Assembly: GCF_001625365.1 (NCBI RefSeq)
Contig: NZ_LJJF01000001.1
Location: 4,351,001 to 4,415,000 of the forward strand
Source: Streptomyces sp. MJM8645
GTDB taxonomy: Bacteria > Actinomycetota > Actinomycetes > Streptomycetales > Streptomycetaceae
DNA length: 64,000 nt
Direction of reading: 5' to 3'
The position numbers and the translations under genes are program-made. Below, piece after piece: positions 1 through 8,273 of the stretch; the first letter of the stretch is position 1, and every line of letters starts with the position of its first letter. The notes under the pieces are model-generated. The model was not told where the DNA came from. It did no database searches and saw nothing but the letters and a program-made list of their open reading frames with translations.

Positions 1-163
1 CGCCCCGGGCCCGGTCCGGGCGGCGGCCGCCAAGCTGCGCCGCGCGGCGGGCGGCAACGGCAAGGGCCGTGGCACCGCCGAGACCGCGGCCAAGGACCAG
101 ACCGAGCAGGGCCAGCCCGGCAAGGGCGGGGAGGGCGATCTCCCCGCGGTGATGCCCGCATGA
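1..163 (+). CDS. rex: Redox-sensing repressor Rex, C-terminal end (partial)
   Basis: The frame is open from the window edge to a TGA at 161-163 and encodes 53 residues rich in Ala, Gly, Lys and Gln. It ends in GDLPAVMPA. From memory the S. coelicolor Rex tail ends in an almost identical string, and rex lies directly upstream of hemA in streptomycetes. Rex is a homodimer that senses NADH/NAD+ and represses respiratory genes. The DNA-binding and Rossmann domains lie outside the window, so only the variable tail can be judged. The identification rests on the terminal motif plus position. Confidence 0.8.
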   Translation, partial: APGPVRAAAAKLRRAAGGNGKGRGTAETAAKDQTEQGQPGKGGEGDLPAVMPA

Positions 164-232
164 GCGAGCGAGTCAGTCGCAGGGCGCAGGTCGTGCGGAG
201 CACCCGCCGAGCGGTGCGGGGCGGCCTCATGA

Positions 233-246
233 GTACGGACAACCGT
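233..246. promoter_or_regulatory. gtacggacaaccgt motif upstream of hemA
   Basis: This 14-base string lies in the rex-hemA gap, 17 bases before the hemA start. Its core acgg-acaa-ccgt is an inverted repeat. The same 14 bases form the centre of a longer palindrome upstream of hemL (14672-14695). The shared site suggests an operator for tetrapyrrole genes, but this is inference. It does not resemble the Rex operator consensus TTGTGAA-N6-TTCACAA. Confidence 0.4.
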
Positions 247-263
247 GGGACCTGGGGGCGGGC

Positions 264-1601
264 GTGAGTCTTCTCGTCGTTGGACTGAGCCATCGCACGG
301 CGCCGGTCGGCGTGCTGGAGCGCGCCGCGCTGACCGGTGAGGTGCCGACCCGGCTGCTGCACGACGCGGCCGCCACCGCGACCGTCGCCGAGGCCGCGCT
401 GCTCAACACCTGCAACCGGATCGAGCTGTACGCGGACGTGGACAAGTTCCACGCCGGCGTCGCCGAGCTGTCGCTGCTGCTCGCCCACCACAGCGGGGTG
501 GACCTGGAGGAGCTGACCTCCCACCTCTACGTCCACTACGAGGACCGCGCCGTCCACCACCTGTTCTCGGTGGCCTGCGGCCTGGACTCGATGGTGGTCG
601 GCGAGGGCCAGATCCTCGGCCAGCTGCGCGACGCGCTGGCCACCGCGCAGGAGGAGCACACCGCCGGGCGCGGCCTGAACGAGCTGTTCCAGCAGGCGCT
701 GCGGGTCGGCAAGCGGGCGCACAGCGAGACCGGCATCGACAAGGCCGGCCAGTCGCTGGTGACCTTCGGCCTGGAGCAGGTCGCGGCGGGCGCGGGCGAG
801 ATCGCCGGCAAGCGGGCGCTGGTGGTCGGCGCGGGCTCGATGAGCTCGCTGGCCGCCGCCACCCTGGTCCGCTCCGGCGTCACCGACGTGCTGATCGCCA
901 ACCGGACGCCGGCCCGCGCCGAGCGTCTGGTCGAGATCCTCGGCTCCGGCGTGGCCCGCACCCTGGACCTGGCCAAGGTGCCGGAGGCGCTGGCCGACGT
1001 CGACCTGGTGATCTCCTGCACCGGCGCGGCCGGTGTGGTGGTCAAGGCCGGGGACGTGGCCGCCGCGGTCGCCGCCCGCACCGCCGACCAGCCGCTCGCC
1101 CTGCTCGACCTGGCCATGCCGCGCGACGTCGACCACGCCGTGCACGAGCTGCCCGGCGCCCTGCTGGTGGACCTGGAGAGCCTCTCCCACGCGCACGCCG
1201 CCACCCCCGGCGCCGGTGACGTGGACCAGGTCGGCCGGATCGTCGCCGACGAGGTGGCCGCCTTCGGCGCCGCCCAGCGGGCCGCCCGGATCGCGCCGAC
1301 CGTGGTCGCGCTGCGGGCGATGGCCTCCGGCGTGGTCTCCGCCGAGCTGGGCCGGCTGGACTCCCGGCTGCCCGACCTGGACGAGCGCTCCCGCGCGGAG
1401 ATCACCCAGACCGTCCGCCGCGTCGTCGACAAGCTGCTGCACGCCCCGACCGTCCGGGTGAAGCAGCTGGCCGCCGAGCCCGGCGGCGCCTCCTACGCGG
1501 ACGCGCTGCGCGAGCTGTTCGACCTCGACCCGGCGGCCGTGCACGCCGTGTCGGGCACACCCGTCGGCGGCCCCCAGCCCTCGGGCGGGGGCGCCAGATG
1601 A
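264..1601 (+). CDS. hemA: Glutamyl-tRNA reductase HemA
   Basis: This is the first committed enzyme of C5-pathway tetrapyrrole synthesis: NADPH-dependent reduction of glutamyl-tRNA(Glu) to glutamate-1-semialdehyde, which HemL (14766) converts to 5-aminolevulinate. The 445-residue protein has the usual family length. The N-terminus MSLLVVGLSHRTAPVG and the catalytic Cys50 in LLNTCNRIELY are intact, as is the VVGEGQILGQ block. A Rossmann segment follows near residue 187 (ALVVGAGSMSSLAA), then the C-terminal dimerisation helices. The GTG start is preceded by a G-rich stretch (cctgggggcgggc). The stop overlaps hemC as ATGA, so hemA-hemC-hemD are probably translationally coupled. Confidence 0.97.
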   Translation: MSLLVVGLSHRTAPVGVLERAALTGEVPTRLLHDAAATATVAEAALLNTCNRIELYADVDKFHAGVAELSLLLAHHSGVDLEELTSHLYVHYEDRAVHHLFSVACGLDSMVVGEGQILGQLRDALATAQEEHTAGRGLNELFQQALRVGKRAHSETGIDKAGQSLVTFGLEQVAAGAGEIAGKRALVVGAGSMSSLAAATLVRSGVTDVLIANRTPARAERLVEILGSGVARTLDLAKVPEALADVDLVISCTGAAGVVVKAGDVAAAVAARTADQPLALLDLAMPRDVDHAVHELPGALLVDLESLSHAHAATPGAGDVDQVGRIVADEVAAFGAAQRAARIAPTVVALRAMASGVVSAELGRLDSRLPDLDERSRAEITQTVRRVVDKLLHAPTVRVKQLAAEPGGASYADALRELFDLDPAAVHAVSGTPVGGPQPSGGGAR

Positions 1602-2653
1602 ACCGTCAGCCATCCCACGAGTACCACCGGGACGATCACCTCATGAATGGTCAACCGATCACGGAGCAGACTCCGGCCGCCACCGCGACCCTGCGGCTCG
1701 GCACCCGGCGCAGCGCGCTCGCCATGGCCCAGTCGGGCATGGTGGCCCGCGAGGTCACCCGGGTCACCGGGCGCCCCGTCGAGCTGGTCGAGATCACCAC
1801 CTACGGCGACACCTCCCGGGAGGCGCTGGCGCAGATCGGCGGCACCGGCGTGTTCGTCTCCGCACTGCGGGACGCGTTGCTGGAGGGCCGGATCGACTTC
1901 GCCGTGCACTCGCTCAAGGACCTGCCCACCGCCGAGCCGGAGGGCCTGGCGCTGGCCGCCGTCCCCGAGCGCGAGGACGCCCGGGACGCCCTGGTCGCCG
2001 CCGAGGGCCTGACCCTGGACGAGCTGGTGGAGAAGCTGGCCGGCGCCGGCCGCCCGGCCCGGATCGGCACCGGCTCGCCGCGCCGGATGGCCCAGCTGAA
2101 CGCCTGGGCCACTGCCCGCGGCGCCGCGCTGGAGACCGTCGCGATCCGCGGCAACGTGGACACCCGGATCGGCTACGTGACCAGCGGCGAGCTGGACGCG
2201 GTGGTGCTGGCCACGGCCGGCCTCAACCGGCTCGGCCGCAGCGCCGAGATCTCCCAGCACCTCGACCCGGAGCTGATGGTCCCGGCCCCCGGCCAGGGCG
2301 CGCTCGCGATCGAGTGCACCAGCGCCGACACCGACCTGACCGCCGCGCTCGCCGCCCTGGACCACGCCCCCACGAGGGTCGCCGTGGTCGCCGAGCGGGC
2401 CCTGCTGGCCACCCTGGAGGCCGGCTGCTCGGCTCCGGTGGCCGCGCTGGCCACCTGGGTCCGACCGAACGAACTGCGGCTGGAGGGCGTGGTCGGCGAC
2501 CCCGACGGCGCCGCCCTGCTGAAGATGTCCGCCAACGGTCCGATCGTCCTCGACGAGACCGCCGAGCAGCACGCGACGGCCCTCGGCCGCGCGCTGGCCG
2601 CCCGGCTGCTCGACGCGGGCGCGGCCACCCTGATGGGGGAGCGAGCCCGATGA
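1598..2653 (+). CDS. hemC: Hydroxymethylbilane synthase (porphobilinogen deaminase) HemC
   Basis: It polymerises four porphobilinogen molecules into hydroxymethylbilane on a covalently bound dipyrromethane cofactor. Typical motifs are LRLGTRRSALAMAQSG near the N-terminus, DFAVHSLKDLPT, the Arg-rich IGTGSPRR block, RGNVDTR, PAPGQGALAIE, and the cofactor-attaching Cys in LEAGCSAPVAAL. The ATG at 1598 overlaps the hemA stop and has a G-rich leader, giving 351 residues. An in-frame ATG at 1643 would remove a poorly conserved 15-residue extension and is a fair alternative start. Its end overlaps hemD by ATGA. Confidence 0.96.
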   Translation: MNRQPSHEYHRDDHLMNGQPITEQTPAATATLRLGTRRSALAMAQSGMVAREVTRVTGRPVELVEITTYGDTSREALAQIGGTGVFVSALRDALLEGRIDFAVHSLKDLPTAEPEGLALAAVPEREDARDALVAAEGLTLDELVEKLAGAGRPARIGTGSPRRMAQLNAWATARGAALETVAIRGNVDTRIGYVTSGELDAVVLATAGLNRLGRSAEISQHLDPELMVPAPGQGALAIECTSADTDLTAALAALDHAPTRVAVVAERALLATLEAGCSAPVAALATWVRPNELRLEGVVGDPDGAALLKMSANGPIVLDETAEQHATALGRALAARLLDAGAATLMGERAR

Positions 2654-4299
2654 GCCCCACCGCCGCCACCGAAACCCCGTTCCCGGGCGGCCAGTCCGCC
2701 ACCGGACGGTGCACCTTCCTGGGCGCGGGCCCCGGGGACCCGGGGCTGCTGACCCTGCGCGCGGTCGAGGTGCTGTCCTCGGCCGACATCCTGGTCGCCG
2801 ACCCGCTGACCGCGGTCGCCGTGCGCACCCACTGCCCGGCCGGTGTGCAGGTGCACACCCCGGTCGCCGAGGGCGCGGACTTCAACCTGGCCCGGCTGGT
2901 CGCCGAGGCCGTGCGGGCCGGCAAGCACGTGGTCCGCACCGTCGACGGCGACCCGGGCCTGGACGGCTGCGCCGCCGAGGAGATGCTCAGCTGCGCCGGC
3001 GACGGCATCCCCTTCGAGGTGATCCCGGGCGTCGCCCAGTCGGTCGGCGTCCCGGCGTACGCGGGCGTCCCGCTGCGCGGCGCGGCCGGCACCGACGTGC
3101 GCTTCGTGGACGGCACCGCGCTGCTGGCCGGCAGCCCGGTGGACCTGGGCGCGCCGGAGACCACCCTGGTGGTCCGGACCACCCTGGGCCAGCTGCCGGC
3201 CACCGCGGGCGCCCTGGTCGCCAACGGCCGCAAGCCGGAGTCGGCGCTGAGCGCCACGCTCTCCGGCACCACCACCCGCCAGCGGACCTTCACCTCCACC
3301 CTGTCCGGCATCGCCGCCGACCTGAAGGCCGCCCGGGTGCTGCCCTCGCCGGTCTCCGCCCCGGTGGACCCGGCGACCTCGGTGATAGCCGTGGTGGGCG
3401 AGCAGGTCGCCCACCGGTCCTCGCACTCGTGGTTCGAGACCAAGCCGCTGTTCGGCTGGAACGTGCTCGTGCCGCGCACCAAGGAGCAGGCCACCGGCCT
3501 GTCCGAGCAGCTGCGCTCGTACGGCGCGGTGCCGCAGGAGGTGCCGACCATCGCGGTCGAGCCGCCGCGCACCCCGCAGCAGATGGAGCGGGCCATCAAG
3601 GGCCTGGTCACCGGCCGCTACGAGTGGATCGCCTTCACCTCGGTGAACGCGGTCCGGGCGGTCCGGGAGAAGTTCGAGGAGTACGGCCTGGACGCCCGCG
3701 CGTTCGCCGGGATCAAGGTCGCGGCGGTCGGCGAGACCACCGCGCAGGCCCTGGTGGACTTCGGCGTGAAGCCGGACCTGGTGCCCTCCGGCGAGCAGTC
3801 CGCGGCCGGCCTGCTGGAGGACTGGCCGCCGTACGACCCGGTGTTCGACCCGATCGACCGGGTGCTGCTGCCGCGCGCCGACATCGCCACCGAGACCCTG
3901 GTGGCCGGCCTGGTCGAGCTGGGCTGGGAGGTCGACGACGTGACGGCGTACCGGACGGTGCGCGCCTCGCCGCCGCCGGCCGAGACCCGTGAGGCGATCA
4001 AGGGCGGCGGCTTCGACGCGGTGCTCTTCACCTCGTCCTCGACCGTGCGGAACCTGGTCGGCATCGCGGGCAAGCCGCACAACGTCACGGTCATCGCCTG
4101 CATCGGCCCGGCCACCGCCAAGACCGCCGAGGAGCACGGCCTGCGGGTCGACGTGATGGCCCCGGCGCCGTCGGCGGCCGCGCTGGCCCAGGCGCTGGCA
4201 GACTTCGGGGCCAAGCGCCGCGACACCGCCACGGCCGCCGGCGAGCCGGTCTACCGGCCCAGCGAGCGCCGTCCGGGTTCGCGCCGCAAGGCCCGCTGA
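2650..4299 (+). CDS. hemD: Uroporphyrinogen-III synthase with N-terminal methyltransferase-like domain
   Basis: The start is the ATG overlapping the hemC stop, giving 549 residues; longer upstream frames only shadow hemC. Residues ~20-260 resemble a uroporphyrinogen-III C-methyltransferase (SUMT): the first glycine loop GAGPGDPGLLTLRA is kept. Residues ~275-530 are the uroporphyrinogen-III synthase domain (NVLVPRTKEQATGL, WIAFTSVNAV, FTSSSTVRNL, IACIGPATAKTA). That domain closes hydroxymethylbilane with inversion of ring D. Later SUMT motifs are changed: the expected KGGDPFVFGRG-like loop reads VDGDPGLDGCAAEE, and the segment after VPAYAGVPL has LRG rather than THR. Synthase activity is therefore the safe call; SAM-dependent methylation is doubtful. 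The C-terminus is basic. Confidence 0.93.
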   Translation: MSPTAATETPFPGGQSATGRCTFLGAGPGDPGLLTLRAVEVLSSADILVADPLTAVAVRTHCPAGVQVHTPVAEGADFNLARLVAEAVRAGKHVVRTVDGDPGLDGCAAEEMLSCAGDGIPFEVIPGVAQSVGVPAYAGVPLRGAAGTDVRFVDGTALLAGSPVDLGAPETTLVVRTTLGQLPATAGALVANGRKPESALSATLSGTTTRQRTFTSTLSGIAADLKAARVLPSPVSAPVDPATSVIAVVGEQVAHRSSHSWFETKPLFGWNVLVPRTKEQATGLSEQLRSYGAVPQEVPTIAVEPPRTPQQMERAIKGLVTGRYEWIAFTSVNAVRAVREKFEEYGLDARAFAGIKVAAVGETTAQALVDFGVKPDLVPSGEQSAAGLLEDWPPYDPVFDPIDRVLLPRADIATETLVAGLVELGWEVDDVTAYRTVRASPPPAETREAIKGGGFDAVLFTSSSTVRNLVGIAGKPHNVTVIACIGPATAKTAEEHGLRVDVMAPAPSAAALAQALADFGAKRRDTATAAGEPVYRPSERRPGSRRKAR

Positions 4300-4366
4300 C
4301 ACCCTCGGGACCGGGGGCGGCGATCCGTCGCCCCCGGCACTGCACAACCGTTCGGAGAGAGAAGCC

Positions 4367-5347
4367 GTGTCCGCTGAATTCCCGTACGTACGCCCGCGCC
4401 GGCTGCGCCAGAGCCCGGCGATGCGCCGCCTGGTCGCCGAGACCCGGCTGCACCCGGCGGAGCTGATCCTGCCGCTGTTCGTCCGCGAGGGCGTCAGCGA
4501 GCCCGTCCCGGTCACCTCCATGCCGGGCGTGGTCCAGCACAGCCGGGACACCCTGCGCAAGGCCGCGGTGGAGGCGGCCGAGGCGGGCCTGGGCGGCCTG
4601 ATGCTGTTCGGCGTGCCGGCCGTGCAGGACGCCACCGGCAGCGAGGGCACCAACCCGGACGGCATCCTCCAGCAGGCGATCCGCGACGTGGTCGCCGAGG
4701 TCGGCGACGCCCTGGTGGTCATGTCCGACCTCTGCCTGGACGAGTACACCGACCACGGCCACTGCGGCGTGCTGGCCGCCGACGGCAGCGTGGACAACGA
4801 CGCCACCCTGGAGCGCTACGCCGAGATGGCCCGGGTGCAGGCGGACGCGGGCGTCCACCTGGTCGGCCCGTCCGGCATGATGGACGGCCAGATCGGCGTG
4901 ATCCGGCGGGCGTTGGACGAGGCCGGACACCAGGACGTGGGCATCCTCGCCTACACCGCCAAGTACGCCTCGGCGTTCTTCGGCCCGTTCCGCGAGGCGG
5001 TCGGCTCCTCGCTCAAGGGCGACCGCAAGAGCTACCAGCAGGACCCGGCCAACGCCCGTGAGGCGCTGCGCGAGCTGGACCAGGACCTCGCCGAGGGCGC
5101 CGACCTGGTGATGGTCAAGCCGGCCATGGCCTACCTGGACATCCTGCGCCAGGTCGCCGACGCCTCCCCGGTGCCGGTCGCCGCGTACCAGGTGTCCGGC
5201 GAGTACGCGATGGTCGAGGCGGCCGCGGCGAACGGCTGGATCGACCGGGAGCGGATGATCATGGAGACGCTCACCTCGATCCGTCGGGCCGGGGCCGAGC
5301 AGATCCTCACCTACTGGGCGGTCGAGGCCGCCGCGATGCTCAAGTAG
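4367..5347 (+). CDS. hemB: Delta-aminolevulinic acid dehydratase (porphobilinogen synthase) HemB
   Basis: It condenses two 5-aminolevulinates to porphobilinogen, upstream of HemC. The 326-residue protein shows both Schiff-base lysines, in AYTAKYAS and MVKPAMAYLD. The metal-site loop reads DLCLDEYTDHGHCG. Compared with the zinc-type Cys-x-Cys...Cys arrangement, the middle cysteine is an aspartate, so the metal requirement may differ from the E. coli enzyme. The GTG start follows a good ribosome site (ggagagagaag). It lies 67 bases after hemD and closes the hem block; a strong hairpin follows at 5394. Confidence 0.97.
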   Translation: MSAEFPYVRPRRLRQSPAMRRLVAETRLHPAELILPLFVREGVSEPVPVTSMPGVVQHSRDTLRKAAVEAAEAGLGGLMLFGVPAVQDATGSEGTNPDGILQQAIRDVVAEVGDALVVMSDLCLDEYTDHGHCGVLAADGSVDNDATLERYAEMARVQADAGVHLVGPSGMMDGQIGVIRRALDEAGHQDVGILAYTAKYASAFFGPFREAVGSSLKGDRKSYQQDPANAREALRELDQDLAEGADLVMVKPAMAYLDILRQVADASPVPVAAYQVSGEYAMVEAAAANGWIDRERMIMETLTSIRRAGAEQILTYWAVEAAAMLK

Positions 5348-5393
5348 TCGGCGCCGCAAGGCAGGGCATCAAGTAGCAGGCGCAGGGCAACGA

Positions 5394-5432
5394 GAAGGCC
5401 GGGCCGCTCCCCGTGGGGGCGGCCCGGCCTTC
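5394..5432. terminator. Bidirectional hairpin terminator between hemB and a convergent secreted-peptide gene
   Basis: Perfect 14-base arms (gaaggccgggccgc at 5394-5407, complement at 5419-5432) flank an 11-base loop. It sits between hemB (+) and the gene ending at 5439 on the minus strand, so it probably terminates both. Confidence 0.8.
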
Positions 5433-5438
5433 CGGGTT

Positions 5439-5705
5439 CTACTTCCAGCCGTTGATGTGTGCGAAGCCCTCGCCGCCGCCGATCACGTCGGTGGAGGTGG
5501 CGGCGCCGCCGCCGAAGCCGCCGGCGATGACGTCGCTGGTGTGGCCGACGCCGAAGCCCGCACCGGCCACGAACGGCTGGTCGCCCGAGGCGACGAACTC
5601 GCCGCCGCCCGCGAAGCCGACGTGCGCGAACGCCGGGGTGGCGGCACCCGCGAGCGCCAGCGCGGCGGTGGCGGTCAGTGCGGCCTTGGCCAGCTTGCTC
5701 TTCAT
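5439..5705 (-). CDS. Small secreted Gly/Ala-rich protein of unknown function
   Basis: An 88-residue protein starts at the ATG complementary to 5703-5705, after a good ribosome site (agaggg). Residues 1-27 are a Sec signal peptide (MKSKLAKAAL start, Ala/Leu core, cleavage near AFA-HV). The mature part, about 61 residues, has no cysteine. It is built from Gly-rich hydrophobic stretches: two similar DVI segments (SDVIAGGFGGG and TDVIGGGEGF) and two FVAxG-like segments. It lies next to rodlin and chaplin genes on the same strand, so an aerial-surface role is plausible. It lacks the chaplin and rodlin signatures, and I do not recognise the family. Confidence 0.7.
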   Translation of the reverse strand: MKSKLAKAALTATAALALAGAATPAFAHVGFAGGGEFVASGDQPFVAGAGFGVGHTSDVIAGGFGGGAATSTDVIGGGEGFAHINGWK

Positions 5706-5911
5706 GGAAATGCCCTCTCTTTCGGAGCGCCCCGGCGGGCGCTGCCTCTGACACGTGATCACATCCGGCCGTTCGGGTCGGCGCCCCACGCGCCGGTCCG
5801 AACGCCCGCTCACCCGGCCGGTCCGCACCTGTTCGGCGGTCGGCCGGACACCTCGCCCGTGGCGCCTTGAGCACCCGTGGCGCTCGTAGCACCCGTGGCG
5901 CCCGTAGCGCC

Positions 5912-5949
5912 CGGAGGGCCCGGGGAGACGTACCTCCCCGGGCCCTCCG
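5912..5949 (-). terminator. 38-base perfect palindrome downstream of rodlin gene
   Basis: The arms at 5912-5927 and 5934-5949 pair perfectly, and the central acgtac is itself self-complementary, so the whole stretch is one palindrome. It begins 19 bases beyond the stop of the rodlin gene ending at 5969 and is the probable terminator. An imperfect 18-base direct repeat (gcacccgtggcgctcgta at 5871 and 5889) adjoins it. Confidence 0.75.
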
Positions 5950-5968
5950 TCCGTGCCGTGCCCCTTGA

Positions 5969-6313
5969 TCAGCCGATCAGGTGCGAAACGCCCGCGTCGC
6001 CCGAGGACTGGGTGTTCTGGCCGACGTTGCAGATCTGCTTCGGGGTGCTGTTCAGGACGGGCACCTCGACCGGAACCGCGACGCCGATCACGGCGACGGC
6101 GATGTTGTGGACCTCCGGCAGGCAGATGTTCGCGTTGTCCAGGGTGTGGAAGTTCGGGCTGCCGTTGCCGTGGGTGCCGGTCTGGTTGGTGCCACCGTTG
6201 CCCTGGACGGAGGTGGCGGCGCCGTCCGCGTCGACGATGGCGGAGGCCGAGCCGGCGGACATCGCGATGGCGGCGGCGGCCAGGCCGGCGGCGGCGAGGG
6301 ACTTCTTGATCAT
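5969..6313 (-). CDS. Rodlin-like secreted surface protein
   Basis: A 114-residue secreted protein. The signal peptide is MIKKSLAAAG onward with cleavage near SASA-IV (about residue 25). The mature part has rodlin features: an acidic/Gly start (IVDADGAATSVQGNGG), repeated GN...SPNF segments, two cysteines (NICLPE, QICNVG) and a VPVEVPVLNS block. It ends GDAGVSHLIG. Rodlins RdlA/RdlB organise chaplin fibres into paired rodlets on aerial hyphae. S. coelicolor rodlins are somewhat longer (about 130 residues, from memory). A close paralogue lies 77 bases upstream on the same strand. A ribosome site (agagga) precedes the ATG. Confidence 0.82.
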   Translation of the reverse strand: MIKKSLAAAGLAAAAIAMSAGSASAIVDADGAATSVQGNGGTNQTGTHGNGSPNFHTLDNANICLPEVHNIAVAVIGVAVPVEVPVLNSTPKQICNVGQNTQSSGDAGVSHLIG

Positions 6314-6390
6314 TTCCGGTTTTCCTCTCGAGGGGTGAATCGGGGAGCGATTCGAAGGGTGGTTCAGGGGGAGTGCAGCTGGGGGAACGG

Positions 6391-6735
6391 TCAGCCGACC
6401 AGGTGGGACACGCCCGCGTCGCCGTGGCTCTGGGTGCCCTGGCCCTGGGTGCAGTACTGCTTGCCACCGCTGTTGGCGATCGGGACCTCGACCGGGACGG
6501 CCACGCCGAGCACGCCCACCGCGATGTTGTGGATCTCGGGGAGGCAGACGTTCGCGTTGTCCAGGAAGTGGAAGTTCGGGCTGTTGTTCCCGACCGTGCC
6601 GGTGAAGTTGGTGCCGCCGTTGCCCTCGATGGAGGCTGCGGCGCCGTCCGCGTCACCGATCGCCGAGGCGGGCGCGGCGGCGGCGGCCAGCGCGGCGACG
6701 GCCAGGCCGGCGGCGGCGAAAGACTTCTGGATCAT
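6391..6735 (-). CDS. Rodlin-like secreted surface protein (paralogue)
   Basis: This is the second rodlin, 114 residues like its neighbour at 5969. I start it at the ATG complementary to 6733-6735 (MIQKSFAAAG), because the signal peptide begins there and a gagaggga ribosome site precedes it. A longer frame would add 35 unlikely residues. The mature region keeps AIGDADGAAASIEGNGG, NNSPNFHFLDNANVCLPE, the second cysteine in KQYC, and GDAGVSHLVG. The tandem pair mirrors rdlA/rdlB and suggests local duplication. They probably work with the chaplins at 8274-9850. The 293-base gap to the divergent gene at 7029 should hold both promoters, but I could not define them. Confidence 0.82.
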   Translation of the reverse strand: MIQKSFAAAGLAVAALAAAAAPASAIGDADGAAASIEGNGGTNFTGTVGNNSPNFHFLDNANVCLPEIHNIAVGVLGVAVPVEVPIANSGGKQYCTQGQGTQSHGDAGVSHLVG

Positions 6736-7028
6736 GGGGAGATCCCTCTCTGAAATGCTCTTGGTTTCCGTGCGTACAACGCGTAGAACGCTCAGACCCG
6801 GTCTGCAGTCACTGACGTCCAGATCAAAGAATGACGGCACGGAAGGTTACGGGGATTTTTGAAAAGAGTCCGGGAGGCGCGTCGTAGGGTGGTTTCCGGT
6901 CGGATTATTAGGCCGAACCGGTTAACCGCCGCAATCCGTACCAGCGGTCACTCGTTGAGGCAGATTGCTTTCCGGCTGCGCCCCGCAGCCCCTCCCTTCA
7001 GGGATCTCCAGTACGGACAGGCAGAACG

Positions 7029-7694
7029 GTGAAAAGCATGAAGTTCTCCAAGCGGGCCGGCGCGATGCTGTTGGCGGTCGGTGCGGGCATGCTCGCCTCC
7101 CAGGGAGCGGCCAGTGCCGCCCCGGTCAGCCCCGACCAGGTCGGTGCCCTGGAGGACAAGCTGGCCACCCAGCAGGTCCCGGCGGACGTGCCGCTCACCC
7201 CGCTCGGCAGCCGCGTCACGGCCGGCATCCCGACCTCGCTGCTCCTGCCGCCGGCACCCGGCCGCACCACCAGCACCGAGCTCATCCCGGACCGGCTGGT
7301 CCCCGGGCTGCAGACCGGGAAGGTCGGCCCGAGCGCCAAGGCCCAGTTGCCGCTCCCGCTGGTCGACCGGGGCGCCGACCTCGGCCAGGTGCTGCTGGAG
7401 GCCCCGGCCGCGCCGCTGCACGCCGACACCCCCGGCCTCGCCGTCGGCAAGCCGCTCGCCCTCGTCCAGGACGGCACCGGCCAGCTGGCCGACGGCCGGC
7501 TCAAGGTGGACGAGGTGGACCCGCGACTGGTCACCGGCACCGTGCAGGCCGTCCCCGGGGCCACCGCCAGCCTCGGCGACGACGACCACCCGATCTCGGT
7601 CACCGACAAGGTGGGCGACCTGGCCGCGACCACCACCGCGACCACCACCGGCGTGGTGCAGCAGACCGGCCTGACCGACCTGACCCAGCTCTGA
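7029..7694 (+). CDS. Secreted protein of unknown function
   Basis: The product is 221 residues from GTG 7029; an ATG at 7038 (MKFSKRAG) is an equally good start. A Sec signal peptide is clear (basic KFSKR, then AMLLAVGAGML, cleavage near ASA-AP). The mature part of ~190 residues has no cysteine or membrane segment. It is rich in Leu, Pro and Val, with repeated LxPLP/PLxLVD-like segments (PLTPLGS, PLPLVDRG, PLALVQDG), suggesting a beta-rich or extended repeat structure. It ends in a Thr-rich stretch (TTTATTTG). It converges on another secreted gene at 7774 within the chaplin/rodlin cluster. I do not recognise a family. Confidence 0.65.
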   Translation: MKSMKFSKRAGAMLLAVGAGMLASQGAASAAPVSPDQVGALEDKLATQQVPADVPLTPLGSRVTAGIPTSLLLPPAPGRTTSTELIPDRLVPGLQTGKVGPSAKAQLPLPLVDRGADLGQVLLEAPAAPLHADTPGLAVGKPLALVQDGTGQLADGRLKVDEVDPRLVTGTVQAVPGATASLGDDDHPISVTDKVGDLAATTTATTTGVVQQTGLTDLTQL

Positions 7695-7716
7695 GCCCAG
7701 CGGCTCCGGGCACGGC

Positions 7717-7756
7717 GGAGCCCGGCACCCCGGACGCGACCGGGGTGCCGGGCTCC
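7717..7756. terminator. Bidirectional hairpin between convergent secreted-protein genes
   Basis: A 17-base perfect stem (7717-7733 with 7740-7756) has a 6-base loop. It is centred between stop codons at 7694 (+) and 7774 (-), so it probably ends both transcripts. Confidence 0.85.
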
Positions 7757-7773
7757 TGCCTGCGCCGGGCGGC

Positions 7774-8154
7774 TCAGCCCGGCAGCACACCGGTCAGGCC
7801 GCCGACCAGCGGGAGGTCCCGGATGCCGCCGCCCGCGCTCAGCGGGCCGGTCAGCCCGCCGGTGCCGACCGGGGCCAGGCCCTGGTCGGGCTTGACGGTC
7901 GCGCCGTTGTTGAGCACGTCGGCCGAGGAGTTCGCCCACGGGTCCAGGCGCAGGTCCTTGACCGGCGCGAGCCCGTAGCCGAGGCCGGAGGTCGTCCCGT
8001 TCAGCGCCTGACCGACGTCGGTCTTCGCCAGCTTGGCCGGGCCCGACGCGGGGGCCGAATCGGTCGTGGTGGCGGCCTGTGCCGAACCCGCGCCGAGCAG
8101 CATCGTGGCGCCGACGGCGACGACCAGGCAGGCCCCGCTCTTCTTCGAAACCAT
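7774..8154 (-). CDS. Small secreted Gly/Leu-rich protein of unknown function
   Basis: A 126-residue product from the ATG complementary to 8152-8154. The signal peptide MVSKKSGACL...GSAQA is cleaved near residue 27. The mature chain has no cysteine. It contains a Gly/Leu/Val-rich tail (GTGGLTGPLSAGGG, LPLVGGLTGVLPG) and a DLRLDPWANSSADVLNNG segment. It lies just downstream of three same-strand chaplin genes and opposite the secreted protein at 7029. Location suggests co-secretion during aerial growth, but no domain was recognised. Confidence 0.65.
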   Translation of the reverse strand: MVSKKSGACLVVAVGATMLLGAGSAQAATTTDSAPASGPAKLAKTDVGQALNGTTSGLGYGLAPVKDLRLDPWANSSADVLNNGATVKPDQGLAPVGTGGLTGPLSAGGGIRDLPLVGGLTGVLPG

Positions 8155-8215
8155 GCGGATCACCCTTCGGTGGATCGGGGGCCCGGACGGCCACCGGCCG
8201 CCCGGGGATGCCGAA

Positions 8216-8245
8216 CTGCCCCCCGGCCGGCTGGTCGGGGGGCAG
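8216..8245 (-). terminator. Hairpin downstream of chaplin gene
   Basis: 9-base perfect arms (ctgcccccc at 8216-8224, ggggggcag at 8237-8245), 29 bases past the chaplin stop at 8274. Confidence 0.55.
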
Positions 8246-8273
8246 TACGGCCGGAACGGGTGCCGATCGGGGA

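Noticed and set aside
2173..4806. Minus-strand open frame across hemC, hemD and hemB
   Set aside because: Shadow of three well-supported plus-strand genes; no ribosome site and low-complexity product.
5871..5906. 18-base repeat near the rodlin terminator considered as coding (Tyr-Glu-Arg-His-Gly-Cys repeats on the minus strand)
   Set aside because: The repeat-coding frame has no ribosome site and extends through rodlin genes in the wrong frame.
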